DNA of 62,752 bases from an archaeon SCG-AAA382B04. GTDB lineage: Archaea > Halobacteriota > Methanonatronarchaeia > Methanonatronarchaeales > Methanonatronarchaeaceae. This document shows, piece after piece, positions 51,081 to 61,143 of the stretch. The stretch lies in contig PZKD01000126.1 in assembly GCA_003034855.1 (NCBI GenBank), positions 1 through 62,752 on the forward strand. Reading direction: 5' to 3'. Both the position numbers and the translations under genes were made by a program. The notes beneath the pieces were generated by a model. The model was not told the DNA's origin. It was given only the letters and a program-made list of their open reading frames with translations, and did no database searches. Every line of letters starts with the position of its first letter. The first letter of the stretch is position 1.

Positions 51081-52817
51081 ATGTCTGATACCTATAAGGA
51101 CTTAATGGACATCTCGAAGAGAAGAGGATTTATTTGGCCTAGTTTTGAGATACATGGATCTGCTTCAGGATTCTATGACTATGGACCCCTAGGCAAAAAA
51201 TTATTGGACAATATAAAAGAAAAATGGAAAAACTACTATATCCAAAAAGAGGGATTTGAAGAAGTTAAATCAACAACAATAATGTCGAAACCTGTTTTTG
51301 AAGCATCAGGCCACTTAAGTGGTTTCGAAGATGCTTTAACTCAATGCAAAGAATGTAATAATTCCTTCCGAGCTGATCATTTAATTGAAGAACATATAGA
51401 AGTCGAGCCAGATTCCTTATCAAACAAAAAAATAGAGCAAAAGATAGAAAACCACAATGTTAGGTGCCCAGAATGTGGAGGAACACTCGGTGAAGTCTAT
51501 AGCTTTAATCTAATGTTTAAAACCAACATCGGTCCTGGAAAAGGAAGAGCAGCTTACTTGAGGCCAGAAACCGCTCAAGGAATATTTGTGAACTTCAATT
51601 ACCTATACAAATATAATAGAAAAAGCCTCCCCTTTGGAGTAGTACAAACTGGAAGAGCATATAGAAACGAGATTTCTCCAAGAAAAGGCGTTATACGTAT
51701 GCGAGAATTCCAACAAATGGAAGCCGAAGTCTTCGTCGAACCAAATGAAAAAAATCACCCAAACTTCTCGAAAGTCGAAAAAGAAGAACTCAGACTATTT
51801 CCAATAAAAAATCAGAAAGAAGATAAGGGCTACATAAATATTTCAACCAAAAAAGCTGTTGAAAAAAACATAATTGGAAGTGAAATATTAGCTTATTATC
51901 TTGCTTTTTCTAAAAGAATTTTGAAAGATATAGGACTAAACATTCAAAAAATAAGGTTTAGACAACATCTACCAGAAGAAAGAGCTCACTACGCAAGTGA
52001 CTGCTGGGATATAGAGGGAGAAACAGATCGATTTGGATGGATAGAATTAGCAGGAATATCCGACAGAGGAGATTATGATCTCAAAAAACATGCTGAAAAA
52101 TCAGGAGAAAGTTTAACAGCATTTAAAGAATTTGAAGAACCTAAAAAACTAGAAAAATGGGTTATAGAGCCAAATATGGATGTTCTCGGCCCAAAACATA
52201 AACAAAAAGCAGATATTATAGCTGAAAAATTAAAAGAACAAGATCCTCAAAAAATAAAAAAAGAGCTAGAAAACAACTCCTTTATCCTAGAACTTGATGA
52301 AGAAACTGTAGAAATAAATAGTGAAGAAGTAAACATTCAAAAAACTACAAAAACCATCAAAGGAGAAAACATTTTCCCACACATAATTGAGCCATCCTTC
52401 GGAATAGATAGAATTCTTTACCTCTTAATGGAACATTCCTATAAAAAAGATAAATTAGGAGAAGGTCAACGAAGTTATTTCAATTTCAAGCCAGAAATCT
52501 CCCCAATTGATCTAGCTGTTTTTCCTTTAATGAAGGAAGAAGAACTAAAATTAGAGGCTGAAAAAATATATGAAGAACTAAACAAAGAATACGAGGTTGT
52601 TTATGACGAAAATGGTTCTATTGGAAAGAGATATAGAAGACAAGATGAAATAGGAACCCCATATTGTATAACAATTGACTACGAGACACTAGAAGATGAT
52701 TCAGTTACAATAAGACAACTTACCTCGGGAAAACAAAAAAGAGTAGAATATAAAGAACTAAAATCAACTATTAATGATTTGTTTTCAAATAAAAAGAATT
52801 TTAAAGACTTAAAATAA
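51081..52817 (+). CDS. glyS: Glycyl-tRNA synthetase, alpha2 type
   Basis: 578 residues, class II. It begins with the SRRGF-like start [20 protein letters not shown] and [14 protein letters not shown]. Zinc-like cysteines are CKECNNSF and [12 protein letters not shown]. Motif 2 is [20 protein letters not shown], and motif 3 is [14 protein letters not shown]. The C-terminal anticodon domain has [21 protein letters not shown]. It is the archaeal/eukaryotic homodimeric form and converges with polD large subunit after 2 nt. Confidence 0.96.
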   Translation: MSDTYKDLMDISKRRGFIWPSFEIHGSASGFYDYGPLGKKLLDNIKEKWKNYYIQKEGFEEVKSTTIMSKPVFEASGHLSGFEDALTQCKECNNSFRADHLIEEHIEVEPDSLSNKKIEQKIENHNVRCPECGGTLGEVYSFNLMFKTNIGPGKGRAAYLRPETAQGIFVNFNYLYKYNRKSLPFGVVQTGRAYRNEISPRKGVIRMREFQQMEAEVFVEPNEKNHPNFSKVEKEELRLFPIKNQKEDKGYINISTKKAVEKNIIGSEILAYYLAFSKRILKDIGLNIQKIRFRQHLPEERAHYASDCWDIEGETDRFGWIELAGISDRGDYDLKKHAEKSGESLTAFKEFEEPKKLEKWVIEPNMDVLGPKHKQKADIIAEKLKEQDPQKIKKELENNSFILELDEETVEINSEEVNIQKTTKTIKGENIFPHIIEPSFGIDRILYLLMEHSYKKDKLGEGQRSYFNFKPEISPIDLAVFPLMKEEELKLEAEKIYEELNKEYEVVYDENGSIGKRYRRQDEIGTPYCITIDYETLEDDSVTIRQLTSGKQKRVEYKELKSTINDLFSNKKNFKDLK

Positions 52818-52819
52818 AC

Positions 52820-55800
52820 TTACATGAAATCAGATAATCCTTTCTGTTGATATAGGTCGTTTTCAAATAATGACTCCATTGAAAGTTCTAAAATGTCCAA
52901 TCGTTCTTTCACATAACTCGAAACATCATATTCTTCTGCTACTTCTTTACTAATCCCCAAGTATTTTTTAACGGAATTCTCATGTACAGTTAGTGTTAAT
53001 GCTCCTCCGCATTCTGGACACTTCCCTCTTAATGGTGGTCTCCTAAATTTTTTATTACATTTTACACATCTGACTCTTTGAGTTGAGAAAGCTCTTAAAT
53101 TACCCATTAAATCAGGTAAGAAGTGGCTCTCAATTATTCGTTGTGCCACATCTTTTTCATCAACAGCTCTAATTTTTTTGGCTAATTCCAATTGAGACTG
53201 AGTTTTATCGACCATAGGTCCTAGTTTTTTATAGCAAGATTCTTTAGGTCCACTATTGATGTCATTTGTTTCAGTTGTGTAGCCAAATTTATCTACCGAA
53301 TGCTTAGAATCTAATCTATCCTCCCCAATTTCAATGTCCACTTCTTTAGGCCCCTTGTTTTCCACTGCAGCTTGATAAAACTCAACTGGGTATCTATTCA
53401 AAATGTCTATGTTATGGGCCTCATCATCAACTTCTTTTGGATCTAGAGAATAAGTTAGAACTAAGGGTGCATCCATCCTACCTCCTGTTTTATCCGGCAA
53501 ATAAGAACGTGAGAAATTTAGCAATCCATCAAGAAGCATCATATAGCAATCTTCATCTCCGTCACAGTTTCTCCTTTTCGCTGCATGAAAATAGGGGTGG
53601 GCATAGTTAGCTTGAGTTTTTGTAGAACCTATCAACCTCGATAAAACTCCGGCACTTGTATGAGGGGCTAATCCAACTAATAATGTTCCTTTTAGGTCCT
53701 CAATGTCCTCTGCCTCGTAATATGGTTCCAACTCATAATATTTTTCTAATAAGTCATCAAGGAATTTTGTTGTATTTAGTAGATATTCACATGCTTCATT
53801 GGACAAAATTACATCTTGAACTTTTAGTTCAAGGACTTGGTCTGTGTTTTTTAGTTCTTTTCCATTTATGTCTTCGGTGTATCCTAGTTCTTTTAGCTCT
53901 TTAATAGAAGTATTTATTTCTTTTGGCCTAAAGTGAGTTAGTGGCAAATCAGTGAGGTCATATCTAATTGTTCCATCTTTAAAAACGTATTGATCATGTT
54001 TAGCTCTTAATATTCCTTTTTCTAGTGGTTCAGGAGACTTATCTTTTGAAGTTAATCCCTTAACACCTTTTAATTTATCATAATTATTTCTTTCATTTAG
54101 ATTTTCCAAAGAATTTCTATATTCTTCTGAGAGATTTATGTTGAATTCCTTAATTGCTGAGGTATCTCTACTACATTTGGGGCATTTATCCTGTGCTATA
54201 ATGTCACAGTTAGGGCATTTCCTAATTAATTCTGTGTGTGTCTCACATTTGGGGCAGTTCTTTTTGTAGGTTATTTCTTCACATTCAGGACATTTTCTCC
54301 TACCTACTTGAACACTTATATTTAATTTAGAAGCAGCTTTTTCGACACTCCTCTCTTTTCCTCCTGCTTCTCCTAAAGGAAACAGAAGATGGGTTGGTGG
54401 ATTCATTTTTCTTTCCTTAGATTTCTCTGGTCTCCCCATCCTACATCCAATTCTAGTTGGGGCTCTTTTTTTGATTTCAAGACTTGAAATATCGTTTATA
54501 TATTCTATAGGTTCATTTTTTTCTGATTCACTCGCCATTTTTAGGTCTTTGTTTAACCCTAAACTAGCTAAAAGAGCTAGAGAATTATCGGGTTTTAAGG
54601 TTATTTTATTTTCATTAATAGTATGCTCTACCAAGATAACTTCGAGATATTGTTTAATCTGGGGGTCGTTTGGGATTTTTAGTTCTTTTTCGTATTCTCC
54701 TCTCTTTGAGATTGTTTGACGAAGTTTTTTTATCGAATCTACATCTATGTCATGCCATAGATAAGTATAGTCTGGGTGAAGTGGGCTATTGTGGTTTTTT
54801 GAGGTTTTTATGGCGTCTTTTGCACTTGAAATAGAGGGGGTTATGTTTTTTCGATTAGCCAACAATTCCCACCATTCTTGTGTAAAAGAGGGAGTAGAAA
54901 GTTTGTGATTATTTTCTAAAAAATCACCATAATTTATTAGCATCTCTCCAACATCAAGAATCTCAACTATTTCGTCTTTTAATTCCTTAGCTACCTCTGA
55001 GTCATCAATTCTTTTCACTTCACCATCTGCTAATTTGACTGTAGGGCCCTCAATTGAATCCACACTCACTATCCCTGCTGCTTTTCCTGGTTTTTCGAAC
55101 TTAATCTGGGTTCCTGAGGACAAAAAATTTCCTAAGACATACATTGAAGCAGGATTAATTCCTGCAGTCGCCAGTCCGCTGTTTCTAGATCTTCCATACC
55201 TTAATCGAAAACCACCTGGCCTAGATGGATGTGAAAAAACTGGTCTACCAGCTATTAAGTCTGATAGATATTTTACATCTCCCTTGTCTTCTTCCCCATC
55301 TTCGTCTTCATCTTTTTTAATTAAATCATCAAGCCATCTCCATCCTCTGATATCTAGATCTTTTACTAGTCTTTTTAATTTCGGAGCTTTAAGTGCTAAT
55401 CCTTCTGCCACAACTAAGCACATTCCACCTCTCACTTGATTAGTGCCAATTCTATCCAAATTTCTCTGACCGGAAACTTCCTCGTCTTCAGTGGATTCTC
55501 CATCAACCAAAATAGGGCAATTACCTATTATTGTATTTATCTCTTCTTTAGAAGGAGTATACTGTAAGTTTTTTAATCGCTTATAAAGTGGTATTTCCTC
55601 TGTATATCTTTCTTTTTCAGCTTCAGTAGCTTCAAATCTACCTATATTTAGTTTTCTTCTAACATAATCTCCAACTAAAACCGAAACAACTTGAGCTGTT
55701 CCTCCAGCACTTCTTATTGGCCCAGAATAAGAAATTCTCAAATAATCATCTTTTCCCTCTATAGCTACTTCAGAAATACCTTCGATAGGAGCAGCAACTA

Positions 55801-56125
55801 TTCCTTCTGTTAATATAGCTACTGAAGTTCTCACAGCCGTTTCAGCAATTTTTGATTTACTACGTATTTGGCCTAATTCTTTGTTTATCAATGAATCAGT
55901 TATTTTTAGACAGATTTTTTCTCTATCATATCCTTTTGCCTCTAGTTCTGATATTAAATCAGTTAATCCCTCGATACCAATCAGGTTTTCTACACGTTCA
56001 GCCAAATCATTAGCAGGTAGAACTTCAACTTCTTGTGATGAATCCTTTCCCTTTTCTCTAGCTCTTTTAGCTAGCTCATAAGATTCTTCAAATCTTTTTT
56101 CTAGTTTTTTAAAATAATTATTCAC
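52820..56125 (-). CDS. polC: DNA polymerase D large subunit DP2
   Basis: 1101 residues, uninterrupted by an intein, which DP2 genes often carry. Signs are SYSGPIRSAGGTAQ, the catalytic aspartates in RRNCDGDEDCYMMLLDG with FSRSYLPDKTGGRMDAPL, and several zinc clusters (CPECEEITYKKNCPKC, CPNCDIIAQDKCPKC, and CVKCNKKFRRPPLRGKCPEC near the end). The last residues QKGLSDFM form a clamp-binding (PIP) motif, Q-x-x-L-x-x-F-M. With DP1 it is the euryarchaeal replicative polymerase. It lies 9 nt downstream of DP1 on the same strand. Confidence 0.97.
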   Translation of the reverse strand: MNNYFKKLEKRFEESYELAKRAREKGKDSSQEVEVLPANDLAERVENLIGIEGLTDLISELEAKGYDREKICLKITDSLINKELGQIRSKSKIAETAVRTSVAILTEGIVAAPIEGISEVAIEGKDDYLRISYSGPIRSAGGTAQVVSVLVGDYVRRKLNIGRFEATEAEKERYTEEIPLYKRLKNLQYTPSKEEINTIIGNCPILVDGESTEDEEVSGQRNLDRIGTNQVRGGMCLVVAEGLALKAPKLKRLVKDLDIRGWRWLDDLIKKDEDEDGEEDKGDVKYLSDLIAGRPVFSHPSRPGGFRLRYGRSRNSGLATAGINPASMYVLGNFLSSGTQIKFEKPGKAAGIVSVDSIEGPTVKLADGEVKRIDDSEVAKELKDEIVEILDVGEMLINYGDFLENNHKLSTPSFTQEWWELLANRKNITPSISSAKDAIKTSKNHNSPLHPDYTYLWHDIDVDSIKKLRQTISKRGEYEKELKIPNDPQIKQYLEVILVEHTINENKITLKPDNSLALLASLGLNKDLKMASESEKNEPIEYINDISSLEIKKRAPTRIGCRMGRPEKSKERKMNPPTHLLFPLGEAGGKERSVEKAASKLNISVQVGRRKCPECEEITYKKNCPKCETHTELIRKCPNCDIIAQDKCPKCSRDTSAIKEFNINLSEEYRNSLENLNERNNYDKLKGVKGLTSKDKSPEPLEKGILRAKHDQYVFKDGTIRYDLTDLPLTHFRPKEINTSIKELKELGYTEDINGKELKNTDQVLELKVQDVILSNEACEYLLNTTKFLDDLLEKYYELEPYYEAEDIEDLKGTLLVGLAPHTSAGVLSRLIGSTKTQANYAHPYFHAAKRRNCDGDEDCYMMLLDGLLNFSRSYLPDKTGGRMDAPLVLTYSLDPKEVDDEAHNIDILNRYPVEFYQAAVENKGPKEVDIEIGEDRLDSKHSVDKFGYTTETNDINSGPKESCYKKLGPMVDKTQSQLELAKKIRAVDEKDVAQRIIESHFLPDLMGNLRAFSTQRVRCVKCNKKFRRPPLRGKCPECGGALTLTVHENSVKKYLGISKEVAEEYDVSSYVKERLDILELSMESLFENDLYQQKGLSDFM

Positions 56126-56134
56126 TTTAAAACC

Positions 56135-57613
56135 CTATTTACTAAATTTAACTATTTTTGGACTATTATTCATCAAATCATATACAACAACTCTTCCAGG
56201 AGTGGGTTGAATTCCTTTTTTTCTTTGGAACTTAGTTTGACCTTGCCATGTTCCAGTATTAAGCAATGTAACTCCTCTATATCTCTCTATTCCAAATTTA
56301 TGAATATGGCCAGAATGAATAATATCAGGTGATTCAACAAAAAGATAATCATCTTTTTCAGGGGCAATAGGAGTGTTTTTTCCATAACTAGGGACTAAAT
56401 GTCTTCTTTTCACATACTCTTTCATTAAATTCGCAGGTTCTTGGTAACTCTTATTTGGTAAATCTGCAACTAAGTCATCTAAAGATCTCCCATGATAAAC
56501 TAAGGTATTCACTCCATCTAAATCTAATAAAGAAGGATTTCCTATAAATTCTATATTATCTAAATCACTAAATGATTCTTTCATCTTATCACAAAGAGCA
56601 GGTTGAGGTTCAGCTTGTCTAACAGCATCATGGTTTCCAGGAGAAAGAAATATTTTCAAATCATCTCTGATCCTTCCCAGCTCTTTTGCAGCTTTCTCAT
56701 ACTGGTTTTTAATACTATTTATAGCTAATACTTCCTCCTGGCCTGGGTATATGCCTACTCCTTCAACTATATCACCAGCAATAACTAAATAATCAATTTT
56801 TTTAGCTAATTCCTTATGATCACCATCTCCAACTTTCCCATTTATCCAATTAACGAATTTATCCCAGGCTTCACCTAAAAAAGCTTTACTCCCAAAATGA
56901 ATGTCCGAAATAAATGCAGCAAATCTCTGAGTATCACTAGTATTCGCTTCATTTTGAATAGGTAGATCTGGCCAAATTATTTTTTTTATAATCAATAAAT
57001 CGGATTTATTACTAATTCTCCCTTGAACTCCAATAACCTCATCCAATAAAACTTTTTCAGATTCTTGAAATACATCTTCATCGCTTTTTAGAGCTAAAGC
57101 AGGAATGGCTCCTGTCTTATCCTCTAATTTAATTAATTTATGGCCATTGGATGTGTTCCTTATTTCAGTTACCATTCCAATAACTGAAACTTCTCCACTA
57201 AAGTTACTAAGACTCTCAAGAGGCCTTGCTCTTCCCATACCATTTCTCTTTCTAATCTCTTGACTCAATTTTTTGAATCTCTTATCGAAGTAATCTAAAA
57301 AATTCTCTAACTCGCCCTCACACTCCGATTTTTTAGTGATATCTTTCCTAATTTCAAAATTTCCAAAAGAATTATCTACAGAATTAAAATCGTTTTTTAA
57401 TCCATCATTTTGGCCTTCATTATCATAATCTTGGTTTTTAGCGTTTTCTAATCTGCTTTCAATATGTTTTGGTAAAACAACTGATTCATCGGGAGAAATT
57501 GAATCAATAACTTCTTCAAGTATTTTATCAGGGTTTTTAAGACCCTCTAATTTTTCCCTAGCATCTGGGTGAAGAAAAAGTCCCTCAGAGCGGCATCTTT
57601 TAACAATCTCCAT
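56135..57613 (-). CDS. polB: DNA polymerase D small subunit DP1
   Basis: 492 residues. An N-terminal helical region and an acidic linker are followed by an OB fold (VSVIGMVTEIRNTSNGHKLI). The phosphodiesterase domain keeps its metal motifs: FISDIHFGSKAF, AGDIVEGVGIYPGQ, SPGNHDAVRQ, LVYHGRSLDD and HSGHIHKFG, so 3'-5' proofreading activity should be retained. It is expressed with DP2. The start ATG 57613 is 48 nt from the divergent signal peptidase gene. Confidence 0.96.
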   Translation of the reverse strand: MEIVKRCRSEGLFLHPDAREKLEGLKNPDKILEEVIDSISPDESVVLPKHIESRLENAKNQDYDNEGQNDGLKNDFNSVDNSFGNFEIRKDITKKSECEGELENFLDYFDKRFKKLSQEIRKRNGMGRARPLESLSNFSGEVSVIGMVTEIRNTSNGHKLIKLEDKTGAIPALALKSDEDVFQESEKVLLDEVIGVQGRISNKSDLLIIKKIIWPDLPIQNEANTSDTQRFAAFISDIHFGSKAFLGEAWDKFVNWINGKVGDGDHKELAKKIDYLVIAGDIVEGVGIYPGQEEVLAINSIKNQYEKAAKELGRIRDDLKIFLSPGNHDAVRQAEPQPALCDKMKESFSDLDNIEFIGNPSLLDLDGVNTLVYHGRSLDDLVADLPNKSYQEPANLMKEYVKRRHLVPSYGKNTPIAPEKDDYLFVESPDIIHSGHIHKFGIERYRGVTLLNTGTWQGQTKFQRKKGIQPTPGRVVVYDLMNNSPKIVKFSK

Positions 57614-57661
57614 AATTACCCAATATTTATTCGTATCTAGAATTATAAAATTCTTCTATAC

Positions 57662-58288
57662 ATGGGTAAAATTAAAAATTTTTTCACCAAAGATAAGCCT
57701 TGGTATTTAGCATTTTTAAGAGATTTCATTTTATCTCTATTAGTGTTGGGCATTATCTTAGGAGGAATCTATTTATACTCCGGTGTTTGGCCTCCTTTAG
57801 TTGCAGTGGAAAGTGAAAGTATGAAACCAAACATTGAAATAGGGGATGTAGTGTTTATTGTTGAAGACGAAATAACCACTTATCAACAAGCAACAAAAAC
57901 TGGTTTAACCTCATTTAATCGACCTGGAAACGTTGTGGTTTATGATGTTCCTGGGAAAAATGGCAAACCAATAATTCATAGAGCAATGTATTGGGTTAAA
58001 AAGGGGGAAGAAATGTGGGGAGAAGGACCAGAAGCTCCTCATTCTGGATACATCACAAAGGGCGATAATAACGATGTTATTGATCAGAAAAGCCCTGATA
58101 TCGCTTATGGAGAACCAATTAAAAAAGAATGGATCCAAGGAAAAGCAAAATATAAGATTCCATTGATTGGAAAACTAAGATTATTCTTAGATAATCTTAC
58201 AGGAGGAATTGTTCACTATACTCTAGAGACTCAATATCAGTATACTCATCAGCAACTTCAATGGATTCCTTCGCAGTGCTTTTCTTGA
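57662..58288 (+). CDS. Signal peptidase I (archaeal Sec11 type)
   Basis: 208 residues. One N-terminal membrane helix (residues 22-45) is followed by the catalytic Ser in AVESESMKPNIEIGD, the His in KPIIHRAMYWV and Asp in TKGDNNDVIDQ, which is the Ser-His-Asp pattern of archaeal enzymes. The last 30 residues (from about LTGGIVHY) lie over the 3' end of the NYN gene in antisense and look unlike family members. The original end, which often holds a second helix, may be lost. It cuts Sec signal peptides at the outer face of the membrane. Confidence 0.9.
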   Translation: MGKIKNFFTKDKPWYLAFLRDFILSLLVLGIILGGIYLYSGVWPPLVAVESESMKPNIEIGDVVFIVEDEITTYQQATKTGLTSFNRPGNVVVYDVPGKNGKPIIHRAMYWVKKGEEMWGEGPEAPHSGYITKGDNNDVIDQKSPDIAYGEPIKKEWIQGKAKYKIPLIGKLRLFLDNLTGGIVHYTLETQYQYTHQQLQWIPSQCFS

Positions 58289-58714
58289 AGGAAATTACCT
58301 CTACTTTAGTTCCTTTCGCTTTTACTGTTTCTAAAAGTGCAGAAAAATCTCCATCACCTGAAATTGATACTACTACATCAACCTTATTAGCAATTGCCAT
58401 GGTATCAATAGCTATGCCCATATCCCAGTCCCCTTTCTTAGATCCATCATAATAAGTTTTTAGTTCTTTTATCTTAACTTCGAAACCAATGTCTTCCAGT
58501 GCTTCAAAGAATCTCTCTTCTTCCGGTGTATCAGCTTTAACTACATATGAAATAGAGCTTTAACTACATATGAAATAGCCCTGATTAGTTCTCTACCATC
58601 AACAGATTCTTCTAAGAGTTTTTTATAATCTAAATTAGCATTAAATAAGGACCTAGTTGAGTGATACATGTTTTGTGTGTCTACAAAAACTGCTACTCTT
58701 TGATTTTCATACAT
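58197..58714 (-). pseudogene. NYN-domain (DUF88/LabA-like) ribonuclease, broken by a duplication
   Basis: The start MYENQRVAVFVDTQNMYHST has the NYN DxxN motif and the end SISGDGDFSALLETVKAKG the second acidic motif. The reading frame is interrupted after AISYVVKA by a second copy of 23 bp, which gives LFHM and a stop. Removing one copy restores a continuous reading of about 165 residues through DIGFEVKIKELKTYYDGS and MGIAIDTMAI. NYN proteins are metal-dependent RNases. The start overlaps the orc1 end by 8 nt, so it was part of that operon. Confidence 0.85.
58533..58578. repeat. 23-bp perfect tandem duplication inside the NYN gene
   Basis: AGCTTTAACTACATATGAAA followed by TAG occurs at 58533-58555 and again at 58556-58578 with no change. 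A 23-nt insertion shifts the frame by two bases. The perfect identity shows that it is recent. Confidence 0.95.
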
Positions 58715-59939
58715 CATTATCAAAAGTGCTTTGTATAGATGGTTTGTATCCTTCTAGTCCAGATAACCTATAATCTTCTAACAATACTTCTCTAATTTCC
58801 TCAATCGGAACACTCATGGAGATTTCTTTTGTTCTTCCATATCTCCCCTTACTAATCACAACTGCATTAACTATCCCTAACATATCCAATTCTGATATTA
58901 AATCAGTAACTCTTCTTTGTGTCAATGTCTCTATATCAATATGATTAGAAAGTTCTTTGTAGGTCTCATAGACCTCTCCTGTTGTTAAGCTATCATTTTT
59001 GGTTTCATATAATTTTATTATAGTCATTAATACTAATTTGGATTGAGTTGGAAGAGTTCTCACCACCTCAACTACTCTATCAATTTCAATTTTGTTTTGA
59101 GCTTTTCTAACGTGTTCTTCAGTTATTCTTTCTCCTTCTTTTTCGGCTAATTCACCAGCAACTCTTAGTAAATCAAGAGCTCTTCTTGCATCTCCGTGTT
59201 CTTGTGCCGCGAAGGCAGCGCAAAGAGGGATTACTTCATCTTCAAGTACTTTTTCTTTTATTGATTTTTTGGCTCTTTGCGTTAAAATATCTCTTAGTTG
59301 ATCTGCATTATAAGGAGGGAAAATAATGTCTTCTTCTCCAAGAGAACTCTTTATTCTTGGATCTAAATCTTCTGTGAATTTTAGATCGTTTGATATACCT
59401 ATAATTGATACCTTGGCTCTTTCTAAATCTGAATTAATCCTGGATAGATTATATAATATGTCGTCGCCGCTTTTTCCAATTATTTTATCTATTTCATCTA
59501 GCATTATCGTGACAACTCTTTTTCTTTCATCTAATGCATCTCTGAGATCCTTATATACTTGATCAGTTGGCCAACCAGTGAGTGGAACATCTTTATCAAA
59601 ATGTCTTGCTAGATGAGCTAAAACCCTATACTGGGTATCTACAACCTTACAGTTTAGATATATAACAGAACAATTTACTTTTAGTTCTTCGCCCTTTTCT
59701 TCCAGTTCTCTACCTATGTGTTTTGCTGCAACGGTTTTTCCAGTTCCAGTTTTTCCATATATCAAAATATTTGATGGAGTTTCGGATCTAAGAGCTGGAA
59801 CCAAGATTCTAGCAATTTCATTAACTTGTTTTTTTCTATGAGGTAATTCCTTGGGTGTATATGAAGGGCGTAGAATTTCTTTATTTTTAAAAACGGTTTT
59901 CTCCTCGAGCAATTTATCGAAAATACTACTCTGCCCCAT
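58707..59939 (-). CDS. cdc6: Orc1/Cdc6 origin-binding initiator
   Basis: 410 residues. AAA+ motifs: Walker A IYGKTGTGKTVAAK, Walker B VTIMLDEIDKI, sensor 1 SIIGISNDL, and the initiator-specific motif around NADQLRDILTQRA. The winged helix at the end has LTQRRVTDLISELDMLGIV. It loads MCM at origins. It starts right beside the intergenic region with ORB-like sequences, the usual place for an archaeal origin. It shares an operon with the NYN gene. Confidence 0.96.
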   Translation of the reverse strand: MGQSSIFDKLLEEKTVFKNKEILRPSYTPKELPHRKKQVNEIARILVPALRSETPSNILIYGKTGTGKTVAAKHIGRELEEKGEELKVNCSVIYLNCKVVDTQYRVLAHLARHFDKDVPLTGWPTDQVYKDLRDALDERKRVVTIMLDEIDKIIGKSGDDILYNLSRINSDLERAKVSIIGISNDLKFTEDLDPRIKSSLGEEDIIFPPYNADQLRDILTQRAKKSIKEKVLEDEVIPLCAAFAAQEHGDARRALDLLRVAGELAEKEGERITEEHVRKAQNKIEIDRVVEVVRTLPTQSKLVLMTIIKLYETKNDSLTTGEVYETYKELSNHIDIETLTQRRVTDLISELDMLGIVNAVVISKGRYGRTKEISMSVPIEEIREVLLEDYRLSGLEGYKPSIQSTFDNDV

Positions 59940-59992
59940 TTAATTAACCTCTATAGTCCAATTGAAATATGCCTTCAAAAAAGTTGTGACAA

Positions 59993-60015
59993 TCCCCCTT
60001 TATTTCAAGTGGAAC
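59993..60015 (-). promoter_or_regulatory. Origin recognition box 1
   Basis: On the minus strand it reads GTTCCACTTGAAATAAAGGG followed by GG. The dyad TTCCACTTGAAA and the G-run fit the archaeal ORB pattern (TTCCAnTnGAAAC...GGGGG). Confidence 0.7.
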
Positions 60016-60019
60016 CCCT

Positions 60020-60041
60020 ACCCCATTGTTTCGACTGGACT
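60020..60041 (-). promoter_or_regulatory. Origin recognition box 2
   Basis: On the minus strand it reads GAGTCCAGTCGAAACAATGG followed by GG. It keeps the TCCAGTCGAAAC dyad and G-run, in the same orientation as box 1 and about 27 bp apart. Confidence 0.65.
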
Positions 60042-60188
60042 CAATAAATATCATAAAAGCTAAATAAAAGATATATAATGAGAAATATATTACGGAATAA
60101 TAATGAAAACATATTACTTAAAAGTTATGAATTTTTTAAAAAATATAAATAAAAAACATATTTTAATTTCTAAAATACATCCAAAAGT

Positions 60189-60758
60189 ATGAATAAAGTA
60201 AATGAAATTATCAAAAAAGGAAAAGAATTATCTCAAAACAATTTTACATTAGGTGGAAGCGGAAATTTAAGCATTAGAGACAATAAATATCTTTATATTA
60301 CAAAAAGCGGAATAAGATTAGGCGATTTAAAACAAGAAGACATAATATATTTACCTGTTAATGAAGAAAACTTCCACTCGAAAAGAAGGGGGAAGGGAGC
60401 TAACCCATCAATAGAGGGGTTACTTCACATTAAAACATATGAAAAAACAAAAGCAAAATCAATAATTCATTCTCACCCAATTTTTACATCAATAATAAGT
60501 AAAAACCTGAATAAATTGGAAATCTCAAAAGATGGTTATCCAATAATAGGAAACAAAAGAATACCAATAATAGAAAGCCTAGAGCCAGGATCCAAAAAGC
60601 TAGCAACAAAAGTTAGTGAAAATCTAACCCAAAAAAATGCAGTAATTGTTAGAGATCATGGAACATTTGTAAAAGAAGAATCACTAGAAAAAGCATTTAA
60701 AATAAATGAAAAAATAGAAGAATTATCAAAAAAATATTATTTAAGATTATTTCTCTAA
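60189..60758 (+). CDS. Class II aldolase/adducin-family protein
   Basis: 189 residues. GGSGNLSIRDNKYLYITKSG is the family's N-terminal signature, PSIEGLLHIKTYE holds the catalytic Glu, and zinc ligands are IIHSHPIF and VRDHGTFV. It resembles fuculose-1-phosphate aldolase and methylthioribulose-phosphate dehydratase. In methanogens such proteins act on sugar phosphates, and the exact substrate is unknown. It is transcribed away from the origin. Its end overlaps the UPF0147 gene by 12 nt in antisense. Confidence 0.88.
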   Translation: MNKVNEIIKKGKELSQNNFTLGGSGNLSIRDNKYLYITKSGIRLGDLKQEDIIYLPVNEENFHSKRRGKGANPSIEGLLHIKTYEKTKAKSIIHSHPIFTSIISKNLNKLEISKDGYPIIGNKRIPIIESLEPGSKKLATKVSENLTQKNAVIVRDHGTFVKEESLEKAFKINEKIEELSKKYYLRLFL

Positions 60759-61010
60759 AGTCAGTTCTTCCAATAAAGAAATAGCATCCCAAATTTTAGT
60801 TCTAGCATGAATTGGAATATTGGGATCTTCATTAATGTCATTCAATTCTGATATAGCATTAGTTGCATTTACCGTTAAGTCACCTTCACCATTAATCAGT
60901 TCTTTCTTAGCTTCTTTAGCTGCTCTTCTTATGTTTTTAGGAATTGAATTGTCATTAATAATTCTATCTAGAACTTGACTACACTCATTAATTTTTTCTT
61001 CTTCACTCAC
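60747..61010 (-). CDS. UPF0147 family protein
   Basis: 87 residues, all-helical. NDNSIPKNIRRAAKEAKKEL and NAISELNDINEDPNIPIHAR are hallmarks of UPF0147, a small archaeal family of unknown function. The GTG at 61010 is preferred over GTG 61019 because the GAGGTGG site (61018-61024) fits only that spacing. It is monocistronic or precedes nothing on its strand in this part, since a convergent aldolase gene follows. Confidence 0.88.
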   Translation of the reverse strand: MSEEEKINECSQVLDRIINDNSIPKNIRRAAKEAKKELINGEGDLTVNATNAISELNDINEDPNIPIHARTKIWDAISLLEELTLEK

Positions 61011-61092
61011 TCTATCCACCTCTCGAACTTAAACTTATTCTAATAATTAGAAAAATCTTTTGGAAATTCAACAAATCCTAAAGTTTTCTAAT

Positions 61093-61143
61093 TTCTAATA
61101 TAATTCATTGAATTTAAAGTTTTCTAATATAATTCATTGAATT
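61093..61143. repeat. Direct repeat across the radical SAM stop codon
   Basis: TTCTAATATAATTCATTGAA plus TT is found at 61093-61114 and 61122-61143, spaced 29 bp. The second copy encodes the C-terminal residues of the radical SAM protein, and the first lies beyond its stop. Confidence 0.8.

Larger units (their letters stand above)
59940..60188. other. Probable replication origin (oriC)
   Basis: The 249-bp gap upstream of orc1/cdc6 has two origin-recognition-box-like sequences on the minus strand and, to their right, a very AT-rich stretch (60041-60188) suited for unwinding. A degenerate plus-strand third box may lie at 59956-59972 (GTCCAATTGAAATATGC). Initiator gene, polymerase D genes and boxes within 9 kb make an origin likely. 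Confidence 0.7.
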
